Shown here piece by piece: positions 50,977 to 62,674 of a DNA stretch of 64,000 nt (within the stretch, counting starts at the first letter, position 1; every line of letters begins with the position of its first letter). A model generated the notes under the pieces. It was not told the origin of the DNA. It was given only the letters and a program-made list of their open reading frames with translations, and did not search any database. The DNA lies in assembly GCA_002355495.1 (NCBI GenBank), contig AP017424.1, positions 3,286,001 to 3,350,000 of the forward strand, given 5' to 3'. The translations under genes were made by a program, and so were the position numbers. This DNA comes from Streptomyces laurentii (GTDB taxonomy: Bacteria > Actinomycetota > Actinomycetes > Streptomycetales > Streptomycetaceae).

Positions 50977-53535
50977 TCACGCGCCGCGGTTGGTCGCCGT
51001 TCCCTTCACCGCGTCCAGCGCGTACACGCAGCGGTCCTTGCTGCACGCGTAGACGACGCCGTTCCTGGCCACCGGCGAGCCCGTGATCTCGCCGCCCGTC
51101 GCCAGCTTCCAGCGCAGCTGACCGCCGGCCGCGTCCAGGGTGTAGAGGACGTGGTCGGCCGAGCCGAAGTGCACCCGCCCGTCGGCGACGACCGGGGTGC
51201 CGATCAGTTCGCCACCCGCCGCGAACCGCCACTTCGGGGTGCCGGTGACCGCGTCGAGGGTGTAGAGCGCGCTGCCGCTGCCGACATGGACGTGCCCGGC
51301 GGCGACCAGGACCGGCTCGGTCGACTGCCGCGGCTCGGTCGCGATCCGCCAGCGGTCCTGGCCGGTGGTCGCGTCGAGCGCGTATACCGTGCCGAGGTGG
51401 TCGGCCAGGTAGACCCCGCCGCCGGTGACGGCCGGGCCGGGCGCGAAGGCGGGCGGCGAGACGAAGACCGCCGGCGCCTCGAAGTGCCAGCGCACGTGCC
51501 CGGTCGCGATGTCCATCGACAGCACCCGCGTCCCGGCCGCGACGTACACGCAGCCGTCCTCCGCCGGCGCGAGCCGCAGCGGCACGTGGGCGCAGGAGGC
51601 GGCGTCGCCGATCGGGTACGACCAGCGTTCGGTGCCGGTACGGGCGTCGAGCGCCTGGAGGCGGGCGTTCCGCCACACGTACACGGTGTCGCCGTGCACC
51701 GCCGGCCCGCCCTCGACGGTCTCGAAGTCGGTCTGCGCGCCGCTCAGTTCCCACAGCTTGGCGCCGTTGGACGCCTCCCACGCCTGGACGCCGCCGCCCC
51801 GGGTGCCGGTGACGACGGTGCCGCGGTCCACCTGGAGGGAGTACACCCAGGCGTCGGTGTGCAGCCGCCAGCGCTCGCTGCCGTCCTGGGCGTCGAGCGC
51901 GTAGAGCGTGGGCCCGTCGGAGGCGTGGATACGGCCCTGGGCCACCGCCATCGACCAGGCGACGTCCCGCGTCTTGAACTGGCGCCGGCCGCTGGCCGTG
52001 TCCAGCGCGTGCACCTCGAAGGAGGTGACGTAGAGCAGCTCGCCGTCGACGACGGGGGTGCCCCACACGTCGTTCGACATGCGGAAACGCCACGGCCGCC
52101 AGTGGCCGGGGCCCTGGGGCGCGGGCGCGGTGCCGGTGCCCGGTCCGGTGCCGGGCAGGGGGCGCGCGCCGGGCGGCGGGCCCGGTTCGGCGCCGTGCGC
52201 GCCGTGCGGACCCGGTGCGCCGTGCGTACCCGGCGCGCCATGCGTACCCGGTACGCCATGGGTGCCGTACGTGCCGCCGCCGGGCGGCCGGATCCAGCCG
52301 GTGGCGGTGCCCGCGGCGGCACCGGGGCCGACGGCCAGGGCGGCGCGGGTGTCGGCCACCCGGGGGCCGGGGCCGATCGGGTGGGCGGCGCCCCCGAGCC
52401 GTACCGGACCGGCGTCCGCCACGGACGCGGCGGCCGGAACCGGCGCGGGCGTGGGACCGGGGACGACCGGCGGCGCCGACACCGGCGCGTGCGAGGGCGC
52501 GTGCGAGGGCGCGGGGGCGGCGGGACCGGCGTGCCGGCCGGCCGCCGCGCGCGGGTCGCCGCCGTCCCACGCCTCCGCGGGCCGCGGCGGACGCGACGGC
52601 ATCGGCGGGGCGGCGGCCGGGCGCGGCGGGTTGGGCCGCCCGCCCCGGCGGGTCTCGATCATCTCGGTGGCCGACTCGGGCAGCCAGGCCGCGGCCGTAC
52701 CGGAGTCGTCGCCGGCGGCGCCGGAGTCGAAGAGATGCGGGGCCAGCATGGCCTGCAGGTCGGCCGGGGTGGGCCGCTGGCCGACGTCCATCCGCATGCA
52801 CGCGTCGATGAGCGGCCGCAGCTCGTCCGGCAGACCCTCCAGGTCCGGGCCCTCGCGCAGCAGCATGAAGACCGTCTCGACCGGGTTGGCGCCGTGGAAC
52901 GGGGCGTGGCCGGTGGCGGCGAAGACCAGCATCGAACCGAGCGAGAAGACGTCGCTGGCGCCGGTGACGCCGCGCGAGTCGCGGGCCTGCTCGGGCGACA
53001 TGTAGGCGGGGGTGCCGACGGCGACGTTGGTCATGGTCAGACGCGTGTTGGAGACGCCGGACGCGATACCGAAGTCGATCACCCGGGGGCCGTCCTCGAC
53101 GACGAGGACGTTCGACGGCTTGAGGTCGCGGTGGACGAGGCCGGCGCCGTGGATGGACTGCAGGGCCTCGGCGACACCGGCCGCGAGCCAGCGCACGGCC
53201 TGTGCCGGCAGCGGCCCGCACTCGTTCACTATCTCTTCGAGGGAGGGAGCGGGGACGTACGCGGTGGCCAGCCACGGCACGGCGGCGCGCGGGTCGGCGT
53301 CGACGACGGCCGCCGTGTAGAAGCCGGAGACCGCCCGCGCGGCCTCGACCTCGCGGGTGAAGCGGACCCGGAACAGCTGGTCCTCGGCGAGTTCCGTCCG
53401 TACGGTCTTGATCGCCACGCGCCGCCCGGACGCCGAGCGCGCGAGATAGACGAGGCCCATGCCGCCCGCGCCGAGCCGGCCCAGCACCTCGAAGGGCCCG
53501 ATCCTCCTCGGGTCGTGCTGCGTCAGCTGCTCCAC
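50977..53535 (-). CDS. afsK: AfsK-type Ser/Thr protein kinase with PQQ-like propeller
   Basis: An 852-residue kinase. The kinase domain (about residues 10-265) has the G-loop [13 protein letters not shown] Lys43 in V-A-I-K-T-V-R, catalytic Asp137 in H-R-D-L-K-P-S-N and Asp154 in D-F-G. A Pro/Ala/Gly linker, including collagen-like G-x-P triplets near 418-450, leads to repeated PQQ-type strands (V-Y-A-L-D-A, L-Y-T-L-D-A) to the end. In S. coelicolor AfsK is membrane-associated and phosphorylates AfsR. The N-terminal wording ([16 protein letters not shown]) matches my memory of AfsK. GTG 53535 follows GGGGAGGTGG. Here it stands about 23 kb from afsS. Confidence 0.88.
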   Translation of the reverse strand: MEQLTQHDPRRIGPFEVLGRLGAGGMGLVYLARSASGRRVAIKTVRTELAEDQLFRVRFTREVEAARAVSGFYTAAVVDADPRAAVPWLATAYVPAPSLEEIVNECGPLPAQAVRWLAAGVAEALQSIHGAGLVHRDLKPSNVLVVEDGPRVIDFGIASGVSNTRLTMTNVAVGTPAYMSPEQARDSRGVTGASDVFSLGSMLVFAATGHAPFHGANPVETVFMLLREGPDLEGLPDELRPLIDACMRMDVGQRPTPADLQAMLAPHLFDSGAAGDDSGTAAAWLPESATEMIETRRGGRPNPPRPAAAPPMPSRPPRPAEAWDGGDPRAAAGRHAGPAAPAPSHAPSHAPVSAPPVVPGPTPAPVPAAASVADAGPVRLGGAAHPIGPGPRVADTRAALAVGPGAAAGTATGWIRPPGGGTYGTHGVPGTHGAPGTHGAPGPHGAHGAEPGPPPGARPLPGTGPGTGTAPAPQGPGHWRPWRFRMSNDVWGTPVVDGELLYVTSFEVHALDTASGRRQFKTRDVAWSMAVAQGRIHASDGPTLYALDAQDGSERWRLHTDAWVYSLQVDRGTVVTGTRGGGVQAWEASNGAKLWELSGAQTDFETVEGGPAVHGDTVYVWRNARLQALDARTGTERWSYPIGDAASCAHVPLRLAPAEDGCVYVAAGTRVLSMDIATGHVRWHFEAPAVFVSPPAFAPGPAVTGGGVYLADHLGTVYALDATTGQDRWRIATEPRQSTEPVLVAAGHVHVGSGSALYTLDAVTGTPKWRFAAGGELIGTPVVADGRVHFGSADHVLYTLDAAGGQLRWKLATGGEITGSPVARNGVVYACSKDRCVYALDAVKGTATNRGA

Positions 53536-53761
53536 TTGCCTGCCACCTCCCCGTGGGGCCATGAGGGTACGGCCCGTGGACCCTGATTGTTCCTGTCCGA
53601 GGCGGTGGTGGCGAACCCGGGGGCGCGGCGGGGTGTCAGCCTGGGCCGAGTCCGAGAGTTTCTGCCGGTCTTCGGGCGATCTCCGGGCGATCTCCGGCCG
53701 GGGCCCATGCCGACGGACGTTCCCGGAACGGGCGGCGGGCCAGTGTGCGGTGAAGCCGTCG

Positions 53762-54595
53762 TCAGGCCGCTACGGGGGTGAACCGATGCAGTTCGTCCTC
53801 CCCGGGCTGGACCACGCCGTAGCTGTTCTCCGGCACCTCGTTCCAGGCGTCGGGCAGGTCGCTGAGCGGCTCGGAGACGATGAGGCGGGTCTCGTCGGAG
53901 ATGTGCGCCAGGAAGCCGATGTCGGGGTGCAGCTTGCGCAGCGCCTCCACCCGGCTGCTGTAGAAGAGCGAGCGGGACGCCTGCGCGGTGGAGTAGCGGA
54001 AGGCCCAGACGCGCTCGCCGTCGGTGAGGGCGATCGTCATCTGGAGCGGGAACTCCACTCCGTGCTCGCGCCCGATCCGTTCCACGACGCCCGCCGTCTC
54101 GGCGACGGCGGCGGGCGGGTCCCGGTCGAGCCCGTAGGTGAGGGCCAGGTAGAACAGCACCTCGGAGTCCGTCGTGCCCTCCATCTCCGGGTAGAGCTCG
54201 GGGTCGACGAGCATGGTGAGCTCGCGGCGCATGAGGGGGAATCCGGCGATCGCGCCGTTGTGCATGAACATCCACCGGCCGTGCCGGAAGGGATGACAGT
54301 TCGACTGCTGGACGGCCGTGCCCGTCGACGCCCGGATGTGGGCGAAGAACAGCGGCGACCGGACGTGGTCCGCCAGCTCCCGCAGATTGCGGTTGTTCCA
54401 GGCGGGGCCGATGTCCCTGAGCAGCGCCGGGGTGCGGTTCTCCTCCGAGTACCAGCCGACGCCGAACCCGTCGCCGTTGGTGGTCTCGACGCCGAGCTTG
54501 GAGTGCAGGCTCTGGTCGATCAGGGAGTTGGCCGGCTGGTACAGGATCGTATCGAGGAGCACGGGTGTTCCCCAGTACGCGAGCCATCGACACAT
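53762..54595 (-). CDS. Class II glutamine amidotransferase (EgtC/YafJ-like)
   Basis: A 277-residue Ntn-hydrolase with the nucleophile Cys2 directly after the start Met, [10 protein letters not shown] near residue 40, F-A-H-I-R-A-S-T near 84 and [10 protein letters not shown] near 110. It is a stand-alone glutaminase-type domain without a synthetase, so it may hydrolyse a gamma-glutamyl compound. It lies upstream of afsK in the same direction, 226 bases away. In S. coelicolor an AfsK-binding protein gene adjoins afsK; I cannot say whether this is its equivalent. Confidence 0.9.
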   Translation of the reverse strand: MCRWLAYWGTPVLLDTILYQPANSLIDQSLHSKLGVETTNGDGFGVGWYSEENRTPALLRDIGPAWNNRNLRELADHVRSPLFFAHIRASTGTAVQQSNCHPFRHGRWMFMHNGAIAGFPLMRRELTMLVDPELYPEMEGTTDSEVLFYLALTYGLDRDPPAAVAETAGVVERIGREHGVEFPLQMTIALTDGERVWAFRYSTAQASRSLFYSSRVEALRKLHPDIGFLAHISDETRLIVSEPLSDLPDAWNEVPENSYGVVQPGEDELHRFTPVAA

Positions 54596-54691
54596 ACGTG
54601 ATCACCTGGGTCCCTGCTGCCGGATCCGCGGGCCGCGTGCACGCCGTCTCCGGCCCCTCCATGGTGGCCGCCCTCCCCGGGGGGCGCCACC

Positions 54692-55609
<918 letters not shown>

Positions 55610-55713
55610 GGGTTCAGAATGGGTGCCGGTCCACAGGCTCCGCCCGCTCCTCCACAGCCTGAAAACCGAACATATGTACCCATAGTGAGTACGGAGGCCT
55701 TGCCCTGCTTGAG

Positions 55714-55735
55714 TTGTCCACCGAACTTGTCCACA
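55714..55735 (+). promoter_or_regulatory. Two DnaA-box-like sequences
   Basis: TTGTCCACC (55714-55722) and TTGTCCACA (55727-55735, a perfect Streptomyces-type DnaA box) lie 13 bases apart. Weaker relatives are near 55627 and 55650. They are in the 369-base gap between the VOC and TetR genes, which otherwise holds no gene. Confidence 0.5.
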
Positions 55736-55838
55736 GGCTGTTGATAAGACTATTGGGGTGGCGGGCTCGCGAGGGGGCCTGGTGGCGTGCGCGGTGACGC
55801 GCGACGCCGGGAGGACGGACGCGAGGCCGATACGGAGC

Positions 55839-55871
55839 GGATACGAGGCGGACGCGAGGCGGATACGAGGC
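55839..55871. repeat. Three 11-bp tandem repeats
   Basis: GGATACGAGGC, GGACGCGAGGC and GGATACGAGGC follow without gaps, with degenerate units before them. They lie in the same gap as the DnaA-box-like sequences, about 110 bases before the TetR gene. Confidence 0.8.
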
Positions 55872-55970
55872 TTGCCGCGAGGCCCGGCACCGCCCCCGGC
55901 ACAGGGCCCGATCCGGTCCCGCCCCCCATTTGCAGTCGGCCGAATCGCGCGCGGATCACCCGTCGGTAAG

Positions 55971-55985
55971 CTGACGGCATGACAG
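55971..55985. promoter_or_regulatory. Weak operator-like match over the TetR start codon
   Basis: CTGACGGCATGACAG matches CTGACGnnnCGTCAG with two mismatches and covers the TetR ATG. A second symmetry, CCGTC-n8-GACGG, overlaps it. If real, the TetR protein may regulate itself; the match is weak. Confidence 0.3.
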
Positions 55986-56626
55986 GACAAGTACGCACCG
56001 TCGACGGCCGCGTGGCCGGACGACGCGGCCAGGCGACGCGGCAGAAGCTGCTGGACTGCCTCGGCGAGATGCTCAGCTCCTCGCCCTACCGGGACGTCAA
56101 GGTCATCGACGTGGCCCGCAAGGCGGGTACCTCACCCGCGACGTTCTATCAGTACTTCCCCGACGTCGAGGGCGCCGTCCTCGAAATCGCGGAGGAAATG
56201 GCCAAGGAAGGCGCAGGATTGACCGAACTGGTCTCCGGCCGCTCCTGGGTCGGCAAGGCCGGCTGGCAGACCTCCGAGGATCTCGTCGAGGGATTCCTGG
56301 ACTTCTGGCGCAAGAACGACGCGATCCTGCGGGTGGTGGACCTCGGGGCCGCGGAGGGCGACAAGCGCTTCTACAAGATCCGCATGAAGATCCTGAACTC
56401 GGTCACCAACTCCCTCACGGACGCCGTGAAGGAGCTCCAGGCCAAGAACAAGGTCGACAAGGACGTCAGCCCCGCGGCGATGGCGGGCTCGCTGGTCGCG
56501 ATGCTGGCCGCGGTCGCCGGCCACCAGAAGGGCTTCACGTCCTGGGGCGTGAGGCAGGCCGAACTCAAGCCGAACCTGGCCCTGCTGGTGCACCTGGGCA
56601 TCACGGGCAAGAAGCCGACGAAGTAG
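55979..56626 (+). CDS. TetR-family transcriptional regulator
   Basis: A 215-residue repressor. The N-terminal helix-turn-helix (about residues 15-65) has G-Q-A-T-R-Q-K-L-L-D-C-L, V-I-D-V-A-R-K-A-G-T-S-P-A-T-F-Y-Q-Y-F-P-D-V, the normal TetR order. The C-terminal helical domain is of TetR_C type and would bind an acyl-type ligand or other small molecule. It is the only TetR gene in the window, 2.8 kb from two operators at 58.8 kb, and so a candidate for the palindrome regulon; that link is inference. The ribosome site is weak. Confidence 0.92.
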   Translation: MTGQVRTVDGRVAGRRGQATRQKLLDCLGEMLSSSPYRDVKVIDVARKAGTSPATFYQYFPDVEGAVLEIAEEMAKEGAGLTELVSGRSWVGKAGWQTSEDLVEGFLDFWRKNDAILRVVDLGAAEGDKRFYKIRMKILNSVTNSLTDAVKELQAKNKVDKDVSPAAMAGSLVAMLAAVAGHQKGFTSWGVRQAELKPNLALLVHLGITGKKPTK

Positions 56627-56723
56627 CCGGAGAAGCAGAGGAAACGACCCCGCAGACAAAGCAGGCGAAGCGACCGCGCACCCGCCACCCGGGGAGCCCC
56701 CGCTCCCTCCACCCGTCCTGTCG

Positions 56724-56778
56724 CGCCGGCGGCGGACCGGCTCCGTACCTCTCGTACGGGGTCGGGCCGCCGCCGGCG
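56724..56778. terminator. Long hairpin between convergent genes
   Basis: CGCCGGCGGCGG (56724-56735) pairs with CCGCCGCCGGCG (56767-56778), with further pairing inside (CCGTAC/GTACGG). It lies between the TetR (plus) and nitroreductase (minus) genes. Confidence 0.75.
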
Positions 56779-56796
56779 TTCTTGTGCCACGGCCGT

Positions 56797-56866
56797 GACG
56801 GCGGCCGTGCCCGCGACCATGACGGCGATCACGACGGCGATCACGACGGCGGCCGTGCCCGCGACC
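56797..56866. repeat. Nested direct repeats after the nitroreductase gene
   Basis: A 22-bp unit (56797-56818) recurs exactly at 56845-56866. Between them GACGGCGATCAC is present twice in tandem (56821-56844). It is not coding on either strand as far as I can tell. Confidence 0.8.
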
Positions 56867-56882
56867 GTCCGGCGCCTCGCGG

Positions 56883-57422
56883 CTACGCCGCCGGCGGGGT
56901 CCGGGTCAGCCGGAACAGCCGGATCTCCCGCTCGATCCGGGCCTGATACGTCGCGTACGGCGGCCAGAACACCAGCGCCGCCCGCCACGCCTCGGCCCGC
57001 TCCTCCCCCGTCAGCATCCGCGCGCTCACGGCGAAGCTCTCCCCGCGCCAGCTGATCTCGGCGTCCGGATGCGCCAGCAGATTCCCGGTCCAGGCCGGAT
57101 GCCCGGGGCGACCGAAGTTGGAGCCCACGAGCAGCCAGGTCCCGGCCGGTTCCGGCATGCACGCGAGTGGCGTCACCCGCGGCAGCCCGCTCTTCGCGCC
57201 GCGCGCGGTCAGCACGACCCCCGGCAGCATGCGCGCGCTCAGCAACACCTTTCCGCGGGAAAGCCGGTGGACGGCGCGGTCCATGGCGGGCACGACGTGC
57301 GGCGCGACCCGGGCGAACGCGCGCGTGGACGAGACCTTCCGCATCACCCGTACCCCGAACGGCACTCCGCGCGAGGCTCCGTGCGGAACTCCGTGCGGGA
57401 TTCCGTGAGCCGTACGGCTCAT
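56883..57422 (-). CDS. F420-type nitroreductase / deazaflavin-dependent oxidoreductase (DUF385)
   Basis: A 179-residue split-barrel protein. L-T-A-R-G-A-K-S-G-L-P-R-V-T-P-L and L-L-V-G-S-N-F-G-R-P-G-H-P-A-W-T-G-N-L are hallmarks of the Ddn-like F420H2-dependent reductases; H-P-D-A-E-I follows. It reduces quinones or other acceptors with F420H2, which fbiC helps make. Its ATG overlaps the stop of the acyl-CoA dehydrogenase by four bases. The first about 25 residues are a His/Gly/Pro-rich repeat (H-G-I-P-H-G-V-P-H-G) and an internal ATG at residue 27 is possible. Confidence 0.87.
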   Translation of the reverse strand: MSRTAHGIPHGVPHGASRGVPFGVRVMRKVSSTRAFARVAPHVVPAMDRAVHRLSRGKVLLSARMLPGVVLTARGAKSGLPRVTPLACMPEPAGTWLLVGSNFGRPGHPAWTGNLLAHPDAEISWRGESFAVSARMLTGEERAEAWRAALVFWPPYATYQARIEREIRLFRLTRTPPAA

Positions 57423-58758
57423 CGCGCACCTCCCAGCAGTCCGTCGCGTTCGGCGGCGCGGGCGCGCAGCCGGGAGGCGGGGCCGAAGAGCAGTTCGTCG
57501 GCGGCGGCCCGCTTGAAGTAGAGGTGGGCGTCGTGCTCCCAGGTGATGCCGATGCCACCGTGCAACTGGATCGTCTCGGCGGCCGCCGCGCGCTGGGCGT
57601 CGAGCGCCTGGGCGAGCGCGAGCCCGGCGGCCACCCCCTCCCCCGGCGTCTCGGCGGCGGCGTATCGCGTCAGGGAACGGGCCGACTCGATCTCGACGAG
57701 CAGGTCCGCGAGCCGGTGCTTCACGGCCTGGAAGGAGCCGATGGGGCGGCCGAACTGTTCGCGAGTGGTGGCGTGTTCGACGGTACGGTCGAGCGCGCCG
57801 CGCGCGGCCCCGACCGCCTCGGCGGCGAGCGCGACGGCGGCGGCCCGGCCGGTCGCGGCCAACGCCCCCAGTACGTCCGCCTCTTCGTCGCCCAGCAACT
57901 CGGCGGGTATGTCCCGCAGTTGGAGCGTGGCCTGGGAGCGGGTCAGATCCAGGGTCGCCTCGCGGCGCCGGACCAGGCCCCCTTGTCGCCGCCGTCGGCC
58001 GCCGCGTCGGCCCGTATGAGGAAGAGCAGGGTGCGGCTGCGCGGGAAGCCGCCGGTGTGCGCGGCGACGAGCAGCAGCCCGGCGCTGTGCCCGTCGAGGA
58101 CGTGCCCGGCCTCCCCGTACAGCGACCAGTGCGTGCCGTCGGGCCGGGTGGCCTGGATGCCGCCGGAGCGGCCGTCGCCGGACCAGGGCAGGGCGGTGTT
58201 GTCGTCGGCGAGGCCGAGGGCGAGGGGCAGCGGACTGCCGTCGCCCGGCAGGACGAGTGCGCAGGTCAGAGAGCCTTCGGCGATACGGGGCAGCAGCTCG
58301 GCGCGCTGCTGTTCGGTGCCGAGGGCGGCGATCAGCGGGGCGGCGAGGACGCCGGTCGCGAGGAGCGGGGAGGGGGCGAGGACGCGGCCGGTCTCCTCGC
58401 AGGCGAGGGCGAGTTCGGCGAGGCCGCAGCCGGCTCCGCCGTACCGCTCGGGCAGGGTGAGGCCGGGCAGTCCGAGGGTGCCGGCGAGGGTGGCCCACAG
58501 CCCGGTGTCGTACCCCTCGGCGGTGGCGACGGCGGCCCGGGTCGCGGCCGGTCCGGCGCGCCGGGCGAGCAGGTCGCGCAGCGCGCGGCGCATCTCCCGC
58601 TGCTCCTCGGTGACGGTCACGTCGACTTCGATGCCGGCAAGCGCGTCACCCACCACTTCGGCATCGCCATCCCCATCGACATCGCCATTCCCATCGGCAT
58701 CAACATCGTTATCGGCATTGCCAGGACGCATGGGCTGCTGCATGGGTCTCGCCTCCAT
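57419..58758 (-). pseudogene. Acyl-CoA dehydrogenase split by a one-base frameshift
   Basis: The N-terminal half (from ATG 58758, ending prematurely at 57943) has the FadE-type start T-E-E-Q-R-E-M-R-R-A-L-R-D-L-L and G-L-P-G-L-T-L-P-E-R-Y-G-G-A-G. The C-terminal half continues in the next frame with G-A-L-D-R-T-V-E-H-A-T-T-R-E-Q-F-G-R-P-I-G and I-Q-L-H-G-G-I-G-I-T-W-E. The switch falls at a run of five C on the plus strand (57978-57982); one extra base restores a single protein of about 446 residues. It could be a sequencing error, a true mutation or slippage. The N-terminus carries an Asp/Gly/Val repeat. It is coupled to the nitroreductase and preceded by an operator. Confidence 0.85.
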
Positions 58759-58793
58759 GGACAGGCTTCCCCCTCCGCGGGCTTCCTTCGTTT

Positions 58794-58808
58794 CTGACGG
58801 GGCGTCAT
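58794..58808. promoter_or_regulatory. Regulon operator copy 8: CTGACGGGGCGTCAT
   Basis: One mismatch from the consensus, 36 bases upstream of the acyl-CoA dehydrogenase start. Confidence 0.7.
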
Positions 58809-58864
58809 GCTAGGGCGGCCCCCGCCAGAAGCACAGACCCGGCACCCCTGGCGATCCAAGAAAT

Positions 58865-58879
58865 CTGATGTACCGTCAG
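58865..58879. promoter_or_regulatory. Regulon operator copy 9: CTGATGTACCGTCAG
   Basis: One mismatch from the consensus, ending four bases before the ATG of the thiolase-like gene. It is 71 bases from copy 8 in a divergent promoter. Confidence 0.7.
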
Positions 58880-58883
58880 ATTC

Positions 58884-60071
58884 ATGCCTTCCAGCAGCTC
58901 CCTGGACCGCCACCACCCCCGCCACGGCCGCCGCGTCGCCGCCGTCGGCGTGGCCCTGGCCGACTGCGGCCGGGTCGACGGGCCCACCCCCTACGCCCTG
59001 CACGCCCAGGCCGCCCGCCGCGCCCTCGCCGACAGCGGCCTCGACCGCTCGGTGATCGACGGCCTCGCCTCCGCGGGCCTCGGCACCCTCGCCCCGGTCG
59101 AGGTGGCCGAATACCTGGGCCTGCGCCCCCGCTGGACCGACTCCACCAGCGTCGGCGGCGCCACCTGGGAGGTCATGGCCGCGCACGCCGCCGACGCCAT
59201 CGCCGCCGGCCACGCCGACGCGGTCCTCCTCGTCTACGGCTCCACCGCCCGCGCCGACGTCCGGGCCCGCCGCCGCACCGGCAACCTCTCCTTCGGCGCA
59301 CGCGGCCCGCTCCAGTACGAAGTGCCGTACGGACACAGCCTGATCGCCAAGTACGCGATGGCCGCCCGCCGCCACATGCACGAGTACGGCACCACCCTCG
59401 ACCAGCTCGCCGAGGTCGCCGTCCAGGCCCGCGCGAACGCGGCCCTCAACCCCGAGGCGATGTACCGCGACCCGCTCACGATCGACGACGTCCTCGGCGG
59501 CCCGATGATCGCCGATCCCTTCACCAAGCTGCACTGCTGCGTCCGCAGCGACGGCGGCTGCGCGGTCCTGCTGGCCGCCGAGGAATACGTACCGGACACC
59601 GCGAAGGCGCCCGTGTGGATCCTCGGCACCGGCGAGTACGCCTCGCACGCCGCCATGTCGCAGTGGGAGGACTTCACCCGCTCCCCCGCCGCCGTCAGCG
59701 GCGAACTCGCCTTCAAGCGGGCCGGCGTCACCCCCGCCGACATCGAACTCGCAGCGATCTACGACGCGTTCACCTACATGACCCTGGTGACCCTGGAGGA
59801 CCTCGGCTTCTGCGCGAAGGGCGAGGGCGGCCCTTACTTCGCCGACAAGGACCGGCGGCTGCCGGTGAACACCGACGGCGGCGGGCTCTCCGCCTGCCAC
59901 CCCGGGATGCGCGGCCTGTTCCTGCTCGTCGAGGCGGTCCGCCAGCTGCGCGGCGAGGCCCCCGGACTCCAGGTGCGGCGGCCGGACGGCTCGCTCCCTG
60001 AGCTGGCGGTGGCCTCCGGCACGGGCGGCTGGTTCTGTTCGTCCGGGACGGTCGTCCTGGGCCGCGGCTGA
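58884..60071 (+). CDS. Second thiolase-like (Ltp-type) protein
   Basis: A 395-residue thiolase-superfamily protein related to the one at 30027-31169: A-A-V-G-V-A-L-A-D-C near the start, I-Y-D-A-F-T-Y-M-T-L in the second half, N-T-D-G-G-G-L-S-A near the C-terminus. There is no adjoining DUF35 gene, so it may borrow the partner at 31214. ATG 58884 has no ribosome site and lies four bases after an operator, so the message may be leaderless or start at a later codon. It is divergent from the acyl-CoA dehydrogenase. Confidence 0.85.
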   Translation: MPSSSSLDRHHPRHGRRVAAVGVALADCGRVDGPTPYALHAQAARRALADSGLDRSVIDGLASAGLGTLAPVEVAEYLGLRPRWTDSTSVGGATWEVMAAHAADAIAAGHADAVLLVYGSTARADVRARRRTGNLSFGARGPLQYEVPYGHSLIAKYAMAARRHMHEYGTTLDQLAEVAVQARANAALNPEAMYRDPLTIDDVLGGPMIADPFTKLHCCVRSDGGCAVLLAAEEYVPDTAKAPVWILGTGEYASHAAMSQWEDFTRSPAAVSGELAFKRAGVTPADIELAAIYDAFTYMTLVTLEDLGFCAKGEGGPYFADKDRRLPVNTDGGGLSACHPGMRGLFLLVEAVRQLRGEAPGLQVRRPDGSLPELAVASGTGGWFCSSGTVVLGRG

Positions 60072-60201
60072 GACCTCGCGGCGTCGGCCACGGGGTCGTA
60101 CGACCGGCCCTGTACGTCGCGTACCAGTGACCCCGGATGCCGGCACCCGGGCGGCCTACCCCGGCCCGCCGGTCCCGCGCGGCCGGGCGCGACGCGGGCC
60201 C

Positions 60202-60903
60202 ATGATGGACGCCATGGACGACGAACGGCGATTTCACGAGGCCCTGCGGACCCTGCGGGTCTGGGACACCGAGCACACCGAGCTGCCCGGGTTCGACCCG
60301 GCGGACGTACCGGAGGAGCCGGTCGCGCTCTTCCACACCTGGTTCACCGGTGCGGTCGCGTCCGGGGCCGTCGAACCGCACACCCTGTCCCTGGCCACCG
60401 TCGACACGGCCGGCCGGCCCGACGTCCGTACGGTCATGCTGCACGGCGTCGACGCCCGCGGCTGGCACTTCGCCTCGCACGCGGGCAGCGCCAAGGGCCG
60501 CCAGCTCGCCGACCGCCCCGAGGCCGCGCTCGGCTTCTACTGGCCCACACAGGGCCGCCAGGTACGGGTGCGGGGCCCGGTGACGACCGGGACGCGCGAC
60601 GACGCGTACGCCGACCTGCACGCCCGTACCCCCGGCGCCCTCGCCTCCGCCCTCGTCGGCCACCAGAGCGAGATCCTCTCCTCCCTCGACGCCCTCGCCG
60701 GCGCGAGCGCCGCCGCCTGGGACCGCGCGCTGAGCGAGCCCGAGGCGCACGCGGAGAGCTGGACGCTGTACCGGGTCCTGCCGACGGAGGTGGAGTTCTT
60801 CCAGGGCGACGAGCGGCGCCGCCACGTCCGCCTCCGCTACCGCCGCACCGACGGCGCCGACCGCGCCGCGGACACCTGGACCCGCGAACTCCTCTGGCCC
60901 TGA
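60202..60903 (+). CDS. Pyridoxamine-phosphate-oxidase-like flavoprotein
   Basis: A protein of about 233 residues with a PNPOx-type FMN split-barrel: L-S-L-A-T-V-D-T-A-G-R-P-D-V-R-T-V-M-L near residue 63, S-A-K-G-R-Q-L-A-D-R-P and G-F-Y-W-P-T-Q-G-R-Q-V-R-V-R-G, and a C-terminal dimerisation-type segment with V-E-F-F-Q-G. It is close to PdxH but shorter at the C-terminal motif, so oxidation of PNP is possible but not certain. ATG 60202 is taken; ATGs at 60205 and 60214 are alternatives. Confidence 0.85.
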   Translation: MMDAMDDERRFHEALRTLRVWDTEHTELPGFDPADVPEEPVALFHTWFTGAVASGAVEPHTLSLATVDTAGRPDVRTVMLHGVDARGWHFASHAGSAKGRQLADRPEAALGFYWPTQGRQVRVRGPVTTGTRDDAYADLHARTPGALASALVGHQSEILSSLDALAGASAAAWDRALSEPEAHAESWTLYRVLPTEVEFFQGDERRRHVRLRYRRTDGADRAADTWTRELLWP

Positions 60904-60923
60904 CCACCCCCGCGTACGTACGA

Positions 60924-60970
60924 CACCGCCGCGCCCCGCACCGAACGGATCGGTGCGGGGCGCGGCGGTG
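60924..60970. terminator. 21-bp perfect bidirectional terminator
   Basis: A flawless 21-base-pair stem with a five-base loop between the PNPOx-like gene (plus) and the symporter gene (minus). The core is GCGCCCCGCACC paired with GGTGCGGGGCGC. Confidence 0.9.
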
Positions 60971-60990
60971 TGTGCGCGTGGGCGGGTACG

Positions 60991-62364
<1,374 letters not shown>

Positions 62365-62481
62365 ACTCCACTGGTGCGTATCGGGGAAATACGGGGACGG
62401 GGGTGCGGCATTCGCGCGCTCGTCGCGCGAAGCCGCTGCATGACGCCGGGATCGGGACCCAGGGGCCGGCGATCCGATCGG

Positions 62482-62502
62482 AGATCAGAGATCAGAGATC
62501 AG
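62482..62502. repeat. Three AGATCAG tandem repeats
   Basis: Three exact 7-bp units, with a fourth at 62542-62548 over the leader-peptide stop. They lie in the transcribed leader between the leader peptide and the symporter. Confidence 0.75.
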
Positions 62503-62544
62503 GGATCGGAGGCCGGAAATCGACGGCCGGCCGGGGGTCGGAGA

Positions 62545-62652
62545 TCAGAGCACGCGGCAACAGACCGCGGACATACAGCGGCACAGGTCGACGTGCAGGC
62601 GCGCCACGAGCGGGGTGCTCGCGGCATCACGGAGGCGCACTGCTGTCTTCAT
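62545..62652 (-). CDS. Putative Cys-rich leader peptide upstream of the symporter
   Basis: A 35-residue peptide starting M-K-T-A-V-R-L-R-D-A and continuing A-R-L-H-V-D-L-C-R-C-M-S-A-V-C-C-R. It resembles the R-x-H-V/I-D-L-x-R-x3-A-x-C pattern of annotated actinobacterial putative leader peptides, short translated frames thought to control sulfur-related genes by attenuation. Four Cys codons cluster in nine positions. The symporter starts 180 bases downstream on the same strand. Too short for ordinary gene calls; the family assignment is from memory. Confidence 0.65.
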   Translation of the reverse strand: MKTAVRLRDAASTPLVARLHVDLCRCMSAVCCRVL

Positions 62653-62674
62653 GCCGAACACGTTAACACTTGAA

